A stretch of 64,000 nt of DNA from Streptomyces sp. GKU 895 (lineage in GTDB: Bacteria > Actinomycetota > Actinomycetes > Streptomycetales > Streptomycetaceae). Each line of letters starts with the position of its first letter. The first letter of the stretch is position 1. The notes below the pieces were generated by a model that was given only the letters and a program-made list of their open reading frames with translations, did not search any database and had not been told where the DNA came from. The DNA is taken from positions 62,001-126,000 of the forward strand of contig MWJO01000002.1 of assembly GCA_002027195.1 (NCBI GenBank). The letters run 5' to 3'. The position numbers and the translations under genes are program-made. Below are positions 27,511 to 35,816 of the stretch, piece after piece.

Positions 27511-28845
27511 GTGACCCGCTCGCCCTCCCGCGCCCTCCGCCGTGATCTGTACGCCGCCGGTGCCGCGGCCCTGCTGGTGACGGCCGCCGTACTGGTCGGC
27601 CGCCACATCCAGGACACCCGCCACACGCTCTTCGTGAGCTGGCCGCCGCTGTTCGCCAACTGGGACCCGCACCTCGGCCCCGGCACCCCGGCGGCCGTCC
27701 TCGTCGCCGCCGCGACCATCGCCTACCGGCCCGCCCTCGCCGCCGGCTCCCTGGCGGCGCTGCTGCCCGCGGCCTGGGGCACGGCCACGGCGTGGATCTT
27801 CTCCCTCGCCCTGATCGACGGCTGGCACCGCGGCATCGCCCGCCGGCTGACCACCCGCTACGAATATCTCCAGGTCATCGACCGCTTCGACGACATCCCG
27901 GCCACCCTGCGCACCTTCACCGACCACATCCTCCTCGGCTCCCCCGACCACTGGCCCGCCCACATCGCCGGCCACCCGCCCGCCGCCACCCTCACCTTCG
28001 TCCTCCTCGACCGCATCGGGCTGCGAGGCGGCGGCTGGGCCGGGGTGTGGTGCATCGTGGTCGGCGCGACGGCGTGCGTGGCCGTCCTGGTCACGATCCG
28101 CGCTCTCGCCTCCGAGACCCTCGCCCGCCGGGCGGCCCCCTTCCTGGTCCTGGCCCCGGCCGCGGTCTGGATGGGCACGTCGGCGGACGCCTACTTCGCC
28201 GCGGTCGCGGCCTGGGCGGTGGCGCTGCTGGCTCTGGCGGTGACACGGGGCTCGCTGTGGTGCGCGGGCGCGTCCGGCCTGCTCTTCGGCCTGACCTGCT
28301 ATCTCTCCTACGGCCTCACGCTCGTCGCCCTGATCGCGGCGGCGGTGCTCCTGCCGGCCCGCCCGCGCCCCGCCCTCCTGCTACCGCTGCTCGCCGGACT
28401 GGCCGTGGTCCCCACCCTGTTCACGCTCGCCGGGTTCGACTGGTGGGAGGCGTACCGCCTGCTGGTCACCCGCTACGACCAGGGAGCGGGCGGCATCCGC
28501 CCGTACGGCTACTGGGTGTGGGCGAACCTGGCCTGCACGGTCTTCATCACCGGCCTGGCGACGGTGGCGGGCCTGCGCCGGACCGGTGCCGTGCTGCTGG
28601 TACGACGGGAGGGCGGCGACCGCTCCGGAGCGCGGCGTCTCGCGCTCCTCGTGGCCGCCGCCCTGCTCGCCCTGCTGGTCGCCGACCTGTCCGGCATGAG
28701 CAAGGCGGAGACGGAACGCATCTGGCTGCCGTTCGCGGTGTGGCTGCTCCCGGCGGGTGCCTTTCTCACCCACCCGCGCGCGTGGCTGGCCGCGCAGGCG
28801 GTGCTGGCGCTGCTCCTCAACCACCTGCTGCGCACGGGGTGGTGA
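27511..28845 (+). CDS. Polytopic membrane protein, probable GT-C-type glycosyl/mannosyltransferase
   Basis: 444 residues from GTG 27511, with TAGCGT at 27499-27504 indicating a leaderless start. About ten membrane helices. The first extracytoplasmic loop contains RRLTTRYEYLQVIDRFDDIP and later DHWPAHIAGHPPAATLTFVL, similar in layout to polyprenyl-phosphate-dependent GT-C enzymes with acidic residues in loop 1. The C-terminal helices end in EERIWLPFAVWLLPAGAFL-like MSKAETERIWLPFAVWLLP. The donor/acceptor are unknown. Context with the epimerase, GT2 and DUF2064 supports a cell-surface glycan. Its stop abuts the opposing DUF3500 gene with no gap. Confidence 0.75.
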   Translation: MTRSPSRALRRDLYAAGAAALLVTAAVLVGRHIQDTRHTLFVSWPPLFANWDPHLGPGTPAAVLVAAATIAYRPALAAGSLAALLPAAWGTATAWIFSLALIDGWHRGIARRLTTRYEYLQVIDRFDDIPATLRTFTDHILLGSPDHWPAHIAGHPPAATLTFVLLDRIGLRGGGWAGVWCIVVGATACVAVLVTIRALASETLARRAAPFLVLAPAAVWMGTSADAYFAAVAAWAVALLALAVTRGSLWCAGASGLLFGLTCYLSYGLTLVALIAAAVLLPARPRPALLLPLLAGLAVVPTLFTLAGFDWWEAYRLLVTRYDQGAGGIRPYGYWVWANLACTVFITGLATVAGLRRTGAVLLVRREGGDRSGARRLALLVAAALLALLVADLSGMSKAETERIWLPFAVWLLPAGAFLTHPRAWLAAQAVLALLLNHLLRTGW

Positions 28846-30156
28846 TCAGTGGTCGGTCTCCAGGTGGAGCTTGAGGAGGTCGACGCCGTAGTCGTTGCCG
28901 TTGGGGGTGCGGATGATGGTGTGGATGTGCTGCTGGGTGGGGGTGCCGTTGGGGCCGCCCGAGCTGGTGTCGCCGTCCTCGTGGTAGGCGAGCGGGGACT
29001 CGGCGTCGTACTCGATCAGGACGACGGGGCTGTGGACGCGGTAGTAGAACGCGGAGTCGTCGTCGGACTCGCCGATCCAGTAGAAGTACGTGTCGTCGAG
29101 GTGCTTCTCGATGTCCCGCAGCCAGACGCGGGAGTGGCCGTCGTCGATGGTGCCGGTGTAGACCTCGACGAGGTCGAGGAGCAGCTTCTGCTGCCTGCGG
29201 TTGAGCTCCGAGGCCTTCAGGCCCTTGTAGGGCAGGACCGCGTTGTCATTGCCCGCGCCGACGGTGAGGTTCGTGCCGGTCTTCGTCTCGGTGCCGGGGG
29301 CGGCGGTGGCGAGCTGGGTGTCGGTGAGGGAGTGCAGCAGCTTGAGGCCGGCGGCGGTCTCCTCCCTGAACAGGTGGTAGTCGACGCCGTCGTACGTGAT
29401 CTTCGTGGGCTCGGAGCCGCGGAAGGTCGGGGTGGCGACGACCTGGTCGCCGAGGACGAAGTAGTTGATGACGAGGTGGTGTCCCTCGAACTGGAAGCCC
29501 CACGGGTCGGTCGCGGACGGCGTTCCCATGATCGTGAACCAGTAGGCGTCGTAGTTGAGCGCCTTGCTGGTGTCGCCACCGGCCTCGCCGAGGTAGTGGT
29601 TGAGCTTGCGGATCTGGGTGGCGTTCTCGAGTCCGCGCGCGGAGAGGGCAGCCTTCAGCAGCTTTATCGCGAGCTTGTACTGCTTCTCCGTCATGTCGCG
29701 CAGGGCAAGGCCGTCGCGGTCGTTGGAGTCGACGTTCGTCCAGTCCAGCCACTGGTCGGCGTCGATGTCGTAGAGGGTGGCGGACTTCTGGTCGTCGGTG
29801 AGGGAGTTGACGAAGGCCGCGCCCGCGCGGACGACGGGTGTCGTGGAGACGCCGGTGCGGTGGATCGCGTACAGGTCGTCGATGACGGTGCCGTCCGTGG
29901 TGACGCCGACGAAGTCGTCGTAGGCGATGGTCTGCCCGAAGCCGCCGCCGGGCGGAGGGCCGGACGGGGTGGGGCTCGCGCTCGCCATGGCGTCGGCGGT
30001 GGACGTCGTCTCGGCGCCCGCCTGGCTTGCGGCATAGCCGCCCATCACCGCGACGGCGGAGACGCCGCCGGCGAGGAGCGACTTGTTCAGGAACCAGCGG
30101 CGCGAGCGGTGCGCTGCGGGGGTACGGGGCTTGTGTCCGTGCGTTGAGTTGGCCAT
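28846..30156 (-). CDS. Tat-exported DUF3500 protein
   Basis: 436 residues from ATG 30156. The N-terminus carries a twin-arginine signal (SRRWFLNKSLLAGGVSAVA), so it is exported folded. A short Thr/Ser/Pro linker is followed by a long DUF3500 domain: GHHLVINYFVLGDQVVATPT, the C-terminal RVHSPVVLIEYDAESPL, and TQQHIHTIIRTPNGNDYGVD. The conserved His-rich motifs suggest metal binding, but the activity is unknown. Alone in its transcript. Ribosome site is weak. Confidence 0.88.
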   Translation of the reverse strand: MANSTHGHKPRTPAAHRSRRWFLNKSLLAGGVSAVAVMGGYAASQAGAETTSTADAMASASPTPSGPPPGGGFGQTIAYDDFVGVTTDGTVIDDLYAIHRTGVSTTPVVRAGAAFVNSLTDDQKSATLYDIDADQWLDWTNVDSNDRDGLALRDMTEKQYKLAIKLLKAALSARGLENATQIRKLNHYLGEAGGDTSKALNYDAYWFTIMGTPSATDPWGFQFEGHHLVINYFVLGDQVVATPTFRGSEPTKITYDGVDYHLFREETAAGLKLLHSLTDTQLATAAPGTETKTGTNLTVGAGNDNAVLPYKGLKASELNRRQQKLLLDLVEVYTGTIDDGHSRVWLRDIEKHLDDTYFYWIGESDDDSAFYYRVHSPVVLIEYDAESPLAYHEDGDTSSGGPNGTPTQQHIHTIIRTPNGNDYGVDLLKLHLETDH

Positions 30157-30213
30157 GGCGGAGACGATTTCGCCGCCGCTTAAAGCCAACGTGGCAGGGA
30201 GCTGTGGATCGCC

Positions 30214-30414
30214 CTAGAGGGCGCCGCGCGCAGTTGCGGCCACGAAGGCGGTGAAGGTGGCGGGGGTGACGCGGAGGTGGCCGAGGGTGGGGTGCTTGGA
30301 GTCTCGGATGGCGATGTGGGTGGTGAGGGGGGCCATTTCCAGGCACTCGCCGCTGGTGCCGCTGTACGACGACTTACGCCACGGTGCTCCGGTCAGGTCC
30401 TGGTTGGTGCCCAT
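30214..30414 (-). CDS. DUF397 small protein
   Basis: 66 residues, complete: APWRKSSYSGTSGECLEMAP then IAIRDSKHPTLGHLRVTPAT, the DUF397 signature. These proteins are encoded next to XRE/DUF5753 regulators (WhiJ-type systems) in streptomycetes, where they affect development and are thought to bind or antagonise the regulator. It starts inside the 3' end of the XRE gene (41-base overlap), so expression is coupled. Confidence 0.92.
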   Translation of the reverse strand: MGTNQDLTGAPWRKSSYSGTSGECLEMAPLTTHIAIRDSKHPTLGHLRVTPATFTAFVAATARGAL

Positions 30415-31225
30415 AGCGATCCTCCATGACGCGCCCGATCAGTTCCGCCGAGTCCTCCGGGGAGAGGGCGCAGGCTTGCAAGCGAGCGTAACCGACCGAA
30501 CGTTCCCTGATCACTTGCGGGTTGGCCGTCATATGGCCTTGGTCGTAGCCATCGGCGTAGAAGAGGTCCGGGTCACGGTCGAAGCGCAGCAAGGTGAATG
30601 AGCCCATCAGGCCCGGGTGTTGCCCGACCGAGGACGGGAGCACCTGAATCTGCACCCAGGGGTTCTTCGCGAAGCCCAACAGGTACTCCAGTTGCCCTCG
30701 CATGACGGCGGGACCACCGACCTCCTGGTGCAGCACCGACTCCGTGAGCACCACCCACAGCGGGGGCGGCACTTCCCGACTCAGAATGCGCTGCCGTTCA
30801 AGTCGGGCAGCCACCTGCTCATCCACCTCGTCAGGGTGGCCGACGCTCAACAGCGCCCTCGCGTATTCCTCTGTTTGCAGCAGCCCGTAGACCACCTGGC
30901 ATTGGAACGTGGAGATGTACGCCGCCTTCGCCTCCATCCCTGCGAACGGCTGAAACCAGCTAGGGAGTTGGCTCTGCAACACCAGCCCCACCAACCCCGA
31001 GAAGAACCCCTCCGTCCCCAGCGCCGCATCCACCCGCTCACTGAACTCCCGCGTCGGCACCTTCTGCGCGCACTCGATCTGGCCCACCAGCGACCCCGTG
31101 CAGAAGATGATCGACCCCAGCTCACCCAAGGTCAGCCCCGCGCTGTCGCGGCGTCGCCGCAACTCGTAGCCGTAGTAGTCCAGCGGGGACGCGCTGGGAT
31201 CAAGGTCTCGGCGGACGTGTGCCAT
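30374..31225 (-). CDS. XRE-family regulator with DUF5753 (WhiJ-like)
   Basis: 283 residues. The N-terminal helix-turn-helix (YGYELRRRRDSAGLTLGELG, IIFCTGSLVGQIECAQKVPT) precedes a DUF5753 domain (LPSWFQPFAGMEAKAAYIST, VYGLLQTEEYARALL, ERQRILSREVPPPLWVVLTE, IQVLPSSVGQHPGLMGSFTL). Streptomyces encode dozens of such pairs with a downstream DUF397. The WhiJ system represses development by binding DNA until relieved by its partner. Target of this copy unknown. Confidence 0.93.
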   Translation of the reverse strand: MAHVRRDLDPSASPLDYYGYELRRRRDSAGLTLGELGSIIFCTGSLVGQIECAQKVPTREFSERVDAALGTEGFFSGLVGLVLQSQLPSWFQPFAGMEAKAAYISTFQCQVVYGLLQTEEYARALLSVGHPDEVDEQVAARLERQRILSREVPPPLWVVLTESVLHQEVGGPAVMRGQLEYLLGFAKNPWVQIQVLPSSVGQHPGLMGSFTLLRFDRDPDLFYADGYDQGHMTANPQVIRERSVGYARLQACALSPEDSAELIGRVMEDRYGHQPGPDRSTVA

Positions 31226-31944
31226 GGGCGGTCACCCCTCGCATGCTCGACTCGTAGCCGAGAGTAGCCAACCGGTGACACTCCGGCGGTGGGAATCACA
31301 TAATCGCCCTCCAAATAAAGCCAGCCCAGGGGGCGGGCGGTCGGCAACGCGAACGGCGGACGGCGCTATCGGCGTGGAGTTGTCACCTGCAACGAGCTGG
31401 CCACCACGGACTCATATCGCATCACCACCGCAGAGGGCACGATCACAGCCTCGGCCGCCCGTGGGAGCCCGAGAACACCCGCATTGCCGGGTGGTTGGCA
31501 GGGGTACTGGACGCCGACGGACACGCCTTCGCGGGCGGGCGGCGCGGGCCGACCAAGGTAATTCGCCGCGACTACACCAAGCGCAAAGCGAAACGACTGC
31601 TGCCAGCTGCCACGCGGATGTGGGAGGGCTCCGTCGTGGGCAAGACGACAGGCGACGCAGCCATTCTCCACGTAGAGCACGTGGGCCCCCAGCCCATCGC
31701 AGCGCTCTCCACGGACACGCCTCTGCCGTGACACTCACGTCGTCCCGTGATCGCGCGGTGAAAGCTCACGGGCTTCTCGTGAATGATCAGAGCGCCCGCA
31801 GGTACGGCAACCCCTTCTGATCATGTGCCGGTTACGATCAAGCCCGCTGCATGACGACGCGCGCAGGGCGGTCACGCCCGAGGTACTCCCCCGACCTCCT
31901 GTGCAGCGAGTGATCCCCACATGCACCGAGAAAGGCCCCCCATC
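31226..31944. other. Gene-poor stretch with inverted repeats
   Basis: About 720 bases without a convincing gene. Two overlapping open frames (minus 31366-31734, plus 31495-31731) lack normal codon bias and recognisable domains, and the DNA is less GC-rich than its surroundings. The plus frame (GPTKVIRRDYTKRKAKRLLP) could be a remnant. Structures seen: TCACG/CGTGA around 31766-31782, and a perfect 9-bp inverted repeat ATGATCAGA (31783-31791) / TCTGATCAT (31816-31824) about 120 bases before the secreted-protein gene. Confidence 0.45.
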
Positions 31945-32487
31945 ATGCGCAAGTTGAAGCGCGTCACGTCCGCCGCGGTTGTCGTCGCCGCGCTCGCGGG
32001 CACCACGGCGATCACGGCCGCGACCCCGGCTGCCGCCGCCGACTACAAGTGCACCACCAGCACGAAGTCCGTCGACGACCCCTCGTACTCGGGCCCGTGG
32101 GCCGACAACTGGGACTTCACCGTCAAGGTGTGCGCCAAGCGCTCCGGTTCCACCGTCTACAGCTACGCCAAGATCAGCTGGGACGGCCCGGCGTACGGCC
32201 AGGTCGACGACGACACGATCTTCGACTCGGCCTACTTCAAGGTCCAGATCAAGAAGTCGCAGTCCGGCACGGACCCGGTGAAGACGTCGAAGAACTTCCA
32301 CGGCATCGAGGCCAAGCTGGAGGACAGCACCTCCAACGGCAACTACAACAACTCGTACACCACCGGCACGATCAGCTACAGGATCGGCTCCGGCAAGGGG
32401 CTGGGCGACGGCGAGCTGCACCTCGACTGGGACAGCGACGGCGGCGGCGACCAGAAGCACCTGTTCAGCGCCTCTCCGACGGTCTGA
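31945..32487 (+). CDS. Small secreted protein of unknown function
   Basis: 180 residues from ATG 31945 (AAAGG at 31931-31935). A clear signal peptide (RVTSAAVVVAALAGTTAITA, cleavage after the AAA run near residue 32) is followed by a beta-rich, Asp/Ser/Lys/Tyr-rich domain of about 150 residues. It has two Cys (ADYKCTTSTKS and FTVKVCAKRSG), probably a disulfide. No family recognised. Composition resembles small secreted beta-sandwich proteins of streptomycetes. Its stop is 4 bases from the opposing gene. Confidence 0.75.
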   Translation: MRKLKRVTSAAVVVAALAGTTAITAATPAAAADYKCTTSTKSVDDPSYSGPWADNWDFTVKVCAKRSGSTVYSYAKISWDGPAYGQVDDDTIFDSAYFKVQIKKSQSGTDPVKTSKNFHGIEAKLEDSTSNGNYNNSYTTGTISYRIGSGKGLGDGELHLDWDSDGGGDQKHLFSASPTV

Positions 32488-32491
32488 CGCC

Positions 32492-33277
32492 TCAGGCGGT
32501 CAGGCGCCGACGCCACACCTCCAGCGCCTCCTCCGCCACCCCCGGTGCGGCGAGCAGCAACGGCTCTCCGTACGAGGGGAGTTCGGGCACGGCGACCGCG
32601 CCCGCCTCCCTCGCGATCAGCAACGCCGGCAGTCCGTCCACATGGTGGAAGGAGCCGATTCCGGCCGCCGTCGCGCGGCCCGCCGCCACCTGGACCAGGG
32701 ACAGGGCCGTGGAGCCCATGACACGGGCTGTGCAGTGGCGGTCGGCCAGGTCGGACAGCAGGGTGTCCAGGCCGGGCCAGTGGGCGTGGGCCGCCCACTC
32801 GGTGAGGAAGACGTGGCCGGTGAGGGTGGTGTGCGGGGCCGCGTGGACCGGGGTGCCGTTGAGGTGCGCGCCGCGGTCCTTGAGCGCCGTGAACGTCTCG
32901 CGGCGCCACGGATCCGCGACCACGCCGAGGAGCGGGGTGCCGTCGGGGGCGGCCAGGCCCAGGGAGAAGGAGCACCAGCCGATGCCGTGGGCGTAGTTGG
33001 TGGTGCCGTCGACCGGGTCGACGACCCAGTGCGGGGCGTCGGGGGCGCCCGCCGTGACGCCGTACTCCTCGCCGACGATCCCGTGCCCGGGGAAGGCCGC
33101 GGCGAGCGTCTCGCGGACGTGGCGCTCCACGGCCTCGTCGGTGTCGGTGACGATGTCGGCGGGGCCGTCCTTCTCCCGGACCGCGTCGGGGCGTGGGCGG
33201 CGGATCAACTCCGCCGCTTCGTCGGCCAGTTGAGTCGCGACCGCCAGGGCGCGGTCCAGGTCCACGCGGGCCGTCAT
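32492..33277 (-). CDS. Inositol-monophosphatase-family phosphatase with altered C-terminal motif
   Basis: 261 residues. Metal-site motifs are present: GIVGEEYGVTAG and WVVDPVDGTTNYAHGIGWCS (the DPxDGT motif). In the third motif the usual W-D-x-A-A-G is HHVDGLPALLIAREAGA: the Asp is kept but Trp and one Ala are replaced. Family members hydrolyse inositol-1-phosphate, histidinol phosphate or PAP. The change near the substrate side leaves the substrate open. It is adjacent (1-base gap) to the end of the butyrolactone-receptor-like gene, read in the same direction and probably cotranscribed with it. Confidence 0.88.
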   Translation of the reverse strand: MTARVDLDRALAVATQLADEAAELIRRPRPDAVREKDGPADIVTDTDEAVERHVRETLAAAFPGHGIVGEEYGVTAGAPDAPHWVVDPVDGTTNYAHGIGWCSFSLGLAAPDGTPLLGVVADPWRRETFTALKDRGAHLNGTPVHAAPHTTLTGHVFLTEWAAHAHWPGLDTLLSDLADRHCTARVMGSTALSLVQVAAGRATAAGIGSFHHVDGLPALLIAREAGAVAVPELPSYGEPLLLAAPGVAEEALEVWRRRLTA

Positions 33278-33278
33278 C

Positions 33279-33950
33279 TCATCCCGCGTTCCGCGTCGCC
33301 ATCGGGACCACCGCCGCCAGGATCTCCTGCACCCGGTCCGCGATGTCCGCGCGGTCGTTGAGGACCCAGGAGATGTGCTGGGCGCCGAAGAAGGCGGAGA
33401 CCAGGACGCGCGCGGTGGCCTCCGGGGAGGTGCCCGCGGGGAGCTGGCCCGCCTCCTGGGCCTGGCGCAGCCAGACCGTCAGGGACTCGGTGTAGCCGAG
33501 GTAGGGCATGGGCATCTCGGCGCCGATCAGGGAACGCTCGATCTGGAGGCGGGCGCCGGCCTGGACCATCGTCTCGTCCCGGAACGCCCTCGCCGTGCGC
33601 TCCAGCAGCTCGGTCACCGCCCGCAGCGGCGAGAGGTCGGCCTCCTCGACCTCCTGCCCGATGACGCCGATCCGGTGGTAGAACTCCTCGGCGCAGGCCT
33701 GCGCGAGGGCCTCCTTGTTGGCGTAGTGGAAGTAGACCGCGCCCTTGGTCACTCCGGCGAGTGCGGCCACGTCCTGCACGGTCACCGCGGGGAACCCCTG
33801 GGTGGCGAAGGCCTCCGCCGCCGCGTCGAGGACCTGGGCGCGGGTGCGCACGGCCCGCTCCTGCTTCAGGCCCGTGTCCCGGTGCCGGGGGGCGGTGTCC
33901 CGGGCGGGCCGGGGCCTGGCTGCGCTGCGTTCCACGGCCATGCTGTCCAT
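33279..33950 (-). CDS. Gamma-butyrolactone receptor-like TetR regulator (ScbR/ArpA family)
   Basis: About 223 residues (ATG 33950, or ATG 33941). The DNA-binding part is close to ArpA/ScbR receptors: KQERAVRTRAQVLDAAAEAF, ATQGFPAVTVQDVAALAGVT, KGAVYFHYANKEALAQACAE. The ligand part is receptor-like too (RLQIERSLIGAEMPMPYLGY, WLRQAQEAGQLPAG, VSAFFGAQHISWVL). Such proteins repress their own and afsA-type genes until a diffusible butyrolactone binds. It is divergent from the afsA-like gene, with a 22-bp palindrome (33979-34000) between. A pseudo-receptor role cannot be excluded from sequence alone. Confidence 0.9.
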   Translation of the reverse strand: MDSMAVERSAARPRPARDTAPRHRDTGLKQERAVRTRAQVLDAAAEAFATQGFPAVTVQDVAALAGVTKGAVYFHYANKEALAQACAEEFYHRIGVIGQEVEEADLSPLRAVTELLERTARAFRDETMVQAGARLQIERSLIGAEMPMPYLGYTESLTVWLRQAQEAGQLPAGTSPEATARVLVSAFFGAQHISWVLNDRADIADRVQEILAAVVPMATRNAG

Positions 33951-33978
33951 CCTCTGCCGATCCTCTGGCGTTCCTTGA

Positions 33979-34000
33979 AATATACCTTCGGGAATGTATT
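33979..34000. promoter_or_regulatory. ARE-like palindrome 1 (receptor / afsA promoter region)
   Basis: ATACCTTCGGGAATGTATT within an AT-rich island between the divergent receptor and afsA genes. It matches the pattern ATACCTTC-NN-GAANGNATT shared with copies at 35754 and 39295, and resembles autoregulatory elements bound by butyrolactone receptors. Confidence 0.65.
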
Positions 34001-34088
34001 GTAAGTCCCGGCCCGACCGGCGGACGTCCTGTGCCGGTGTTGTGCCGGTGTTGCTGTCTGCGTGAATCGTTCACTGGGGGTACAGACC

Positions 34089-35210
34089 ATGCATCAGCCT
34101 GTCGTCACACCTGTCTCCACGCCCATACGCGCCACGGTCGGCTCGACCGCCGCACGAGCGGAATCCCGTGGTCCGCTGCTTCTCGCGCCGGGCCCCGAGG
34201 CCCCCGCACACCCCGCGCACCCGCAGCTCAGCTACCTCCAGCCGGTCCCGCGCCACATGGTGCACCGCGCCGCCATCGCCGAGGTCTTCCTCACCGACGC
34301 CGTCCGCACCGACGAGCACTCCTTCCTGGTCGCCGCCCAGTGGCCGCGCGACCACGCCCTCTACTCGCCGGGCAGCGACGGCACCAGCGACCCGCTGCTG
34401 TTCATGGAGACCATCCGCCAGGCCCTGGTCTACCTCGCGCACGCCTACTACGACGTGCCGCTCACCCACCGCTTCATCGGCTTCGGCTCGGAGTTCGAGA
34501 TCACCGACCCGGCCGCCCTGCGCATCGGCGGCGAACCGGTCCCGGTGGTCCTGGAGGCCGAGTGGGCGTGGGTCGGCAACCGTCCGCCGCATCGCTTCGG
34601 CATGCGCCTCGACGTCGTCCTCACCGTGGGCGGCCGGACCTGCGGGCGCGGCGCGCTGCACGTCGTCGCGGTCGACGACAAGCGGTACGCCATGCTGCGC
34701 GGCCGGGGCGCCAAGCCGCGCGGCGTCGCCGTCACCGGCCCGGCGCCGCGCGCGCTGGAGCGGGTGCACCCGGCCGCGGTGGGGCGGCTGCGCGCCAAGG
34801 ACAGCGTGCTGGTGCGCGAACACACGGACACACCCTGGCAGTTGCTCATCGACGTCGAGCACCCGATCTTCTTCGACCACCCCAGCGACCACGTCCCGCT
34901 GATGGTCACCCTGGAGGGCTTCCGCCAGCTCGGCCACCTCCTGCTGCACCCCGGTGACATGGCCCGCGGCGCCGGACACGGCCTGCTCGGCATGGAGGTC
35001 GACTGCCAGGCCTTCGGCGAACTGGACGCCCCCATCGACCTGGTGGTGCGCGAGCGGCAGCCCGACACCGGCTCCGGCACCACCCGGCTGACCCTGGACG
35101 CCGTGCAGAACGGCACCTCGGTCGCCACCTGCCGCACCCTGTGGGGCACCCAGACGGCGCACCGCGCCGCTCGCGCCGATCACCGGGCGCCCGTTTCTTC
35201 CACGGCCTGA
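34089..35210 (+). CDS. afsA: AfsA-family gamma-butyrolactone biosynthesis protein
   Basis: 373 residues from ATG 34089 (GGGGG 8 bases upstream; a GTG at 34062 lacks a ribosome site). Two AfsA hot-dog repeats are visible: PRHMVHRAAIAEVFLTDAVR, DHALYSPGSDGTSDPLLFME and HRFIGFGSEFEITDPAALRI in the first; LLIDVEHPIFFDHPSDHVPL, VTLEGFRQLGHLLLHPGDMA and CQAFGELDAPIDLVV in the second. AfsA enzymes condense a beta-ketoacyl chain with dihydroxyacetone phosphate, the key step to A-factor/SCB-type signals. It is longer than typical AfsA (about 300) owing to an Ala/Pro-rich N-terminus. Its tail overlaps the next TetR gene by 31 bases. Confidence 0.92.
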   Translation: MHQPVVTPVSTPIRATVGSTAARAESRGPLLLAPGPEAPAHPAHPQLSYLQPVPRHMVHRAAIAEVFLTDAVRTDEHSFLVAAQWPRDHALYSPGSDGTSDPLLFMETIRQALVYLAHAYYDVPLTHRFIGFGSEFEITDPAALRIGGEPVPVVLEAEWAWVGNRPPHRFGMRLDVVLTVGGRTCGRGALHVVAVDDKRYAMLRGRGAKPRGVAVTGPAPRALERVHPAAVGRLRAKDSVLVREHTDTPWQLLIDVEHPIFFDHPSDHVPLMVTLEGFRQLGHLLLHPGDMARGAGHGLLGMEVDCQAFGELDAPIDLVVRERQPDTGSGTTRLTLDAVQNGTSVATCRTLWGTQTAHRAARADHRAPVSSTA

Positions 35211-35725
35211 CGCCCGTCCACCGCCTCCCACAGCCCCCGTACCCGCTCGGCCAGTCCGCGCCGTTCCGGATCGGGGGCCGTGTAGTACGCGCCCACCAGG
35301 ATCACCAGGGCCAGATCGGCCAGCGACTCCGCTGACAGTGCCCGCAAGTCGGCCGGGAGCCGCGGGGGTTCGGGCGCCGACTGGGCCTCGTCCATCACCA
35401 GGCGCAGCGCCGCGTTGAACCGTACGTCCGACTCCACGCGCTCCGCGAGGGCGCAGCACACGGCACGCAACTGCTCGTTCGCCGGGAGGTCCGTGTCCTT
35501 GTACCGGGCGAGGAGTTCGTCGACGACCTGGTCGAGGTGGTCGGTGAGCGCCCGCGCCAGGTGCTCCTTGGAGGCGAAGTGGGCGTACAGGGCGCCCTTG
35601 GTCAGCCCGGTGCGGGCCGCCACGTGCTGGAGGTTGGCGCGCGGATAACCGTGCCGGACGAACTCGGCCGCGGCGGCGTCCAGGACCAGCTCATGGGTGC
35701 GCAGTGAGCGCGCCTGTTTCGCCAT
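35180..35725 (-). CDS. TetR-family regulator of the butyrolactone-receptor type
   Basis: 181 residues from ATG 35725 (AAGGGG 6 bases upstream). KQARSLRTHELVLDAAAAEF, VRHGYPRANLQHVAARTGLT, KGALYAHFASKEHLARALTD align with ArpA/ScbR-like DNA-binding domains. The ligand part is shorter and different from the receptor at 33279, which suggests a second-tier or pseudo-receptor. Divergent from the acyl-CoA-dehydrogenase-like gene, with an ARE-like site (35754-35775) in the 91-base gap. It probably represses that gene and itself. Confidence 0.88.
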   Translation of the reverse strand: MAKQARSLRTHELVLDAAAAEFVRHGYPRANLQHVAARTGLTKGALYAHFASKEHLARALTDHLDQVVDELLARYKDTDLPANEQLRAVCCALAERVESDVRFNAALRLVMDEAQSAPEPPRLPADLRALSAESLADLALVILVGAYYTAPDPERRGLAERVRGLWEAVDGRQAVEETGAR

Positions 35726-35753
35726 CACGGGCCCCTTCGTCCGTTTGCCTCGA

Positions 35754-35775
35754 ACAATACCTTCTTGAACGCACT
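35754..35775. promoter_or_regulatory. ARE-like palindrome 2 (TetR / acyl-CoA dehydrogenase-like promoter region)
   Basis: Contains AATACCTTCTTGAACGCACT, the left half identical to the sites at 33979 and 39295 (ATACCTTC) and the right half a weaker match. It is in an AT-rich island followed by a T7 run, between divergent genes. Confidence 0.55.
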
Positions 35776-35816
35776 TTTTTTACCTGATCCTGACAGAGAT
35801 GACTAGGAGCAGCCCC

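Noticed and set aside
31366..31734. Possible 122-codon minus-strand gene in the gene-poor patch
   Set aside because: No ribosome site, no codon bias, no recognisable domain, and it overlaps an equally poor plus-strand frame.
31226..31944. Integrated phage or ICE remnant
   Set aside because: No integrase, transposase, tRNA gene or flanking direct repeat was seen.
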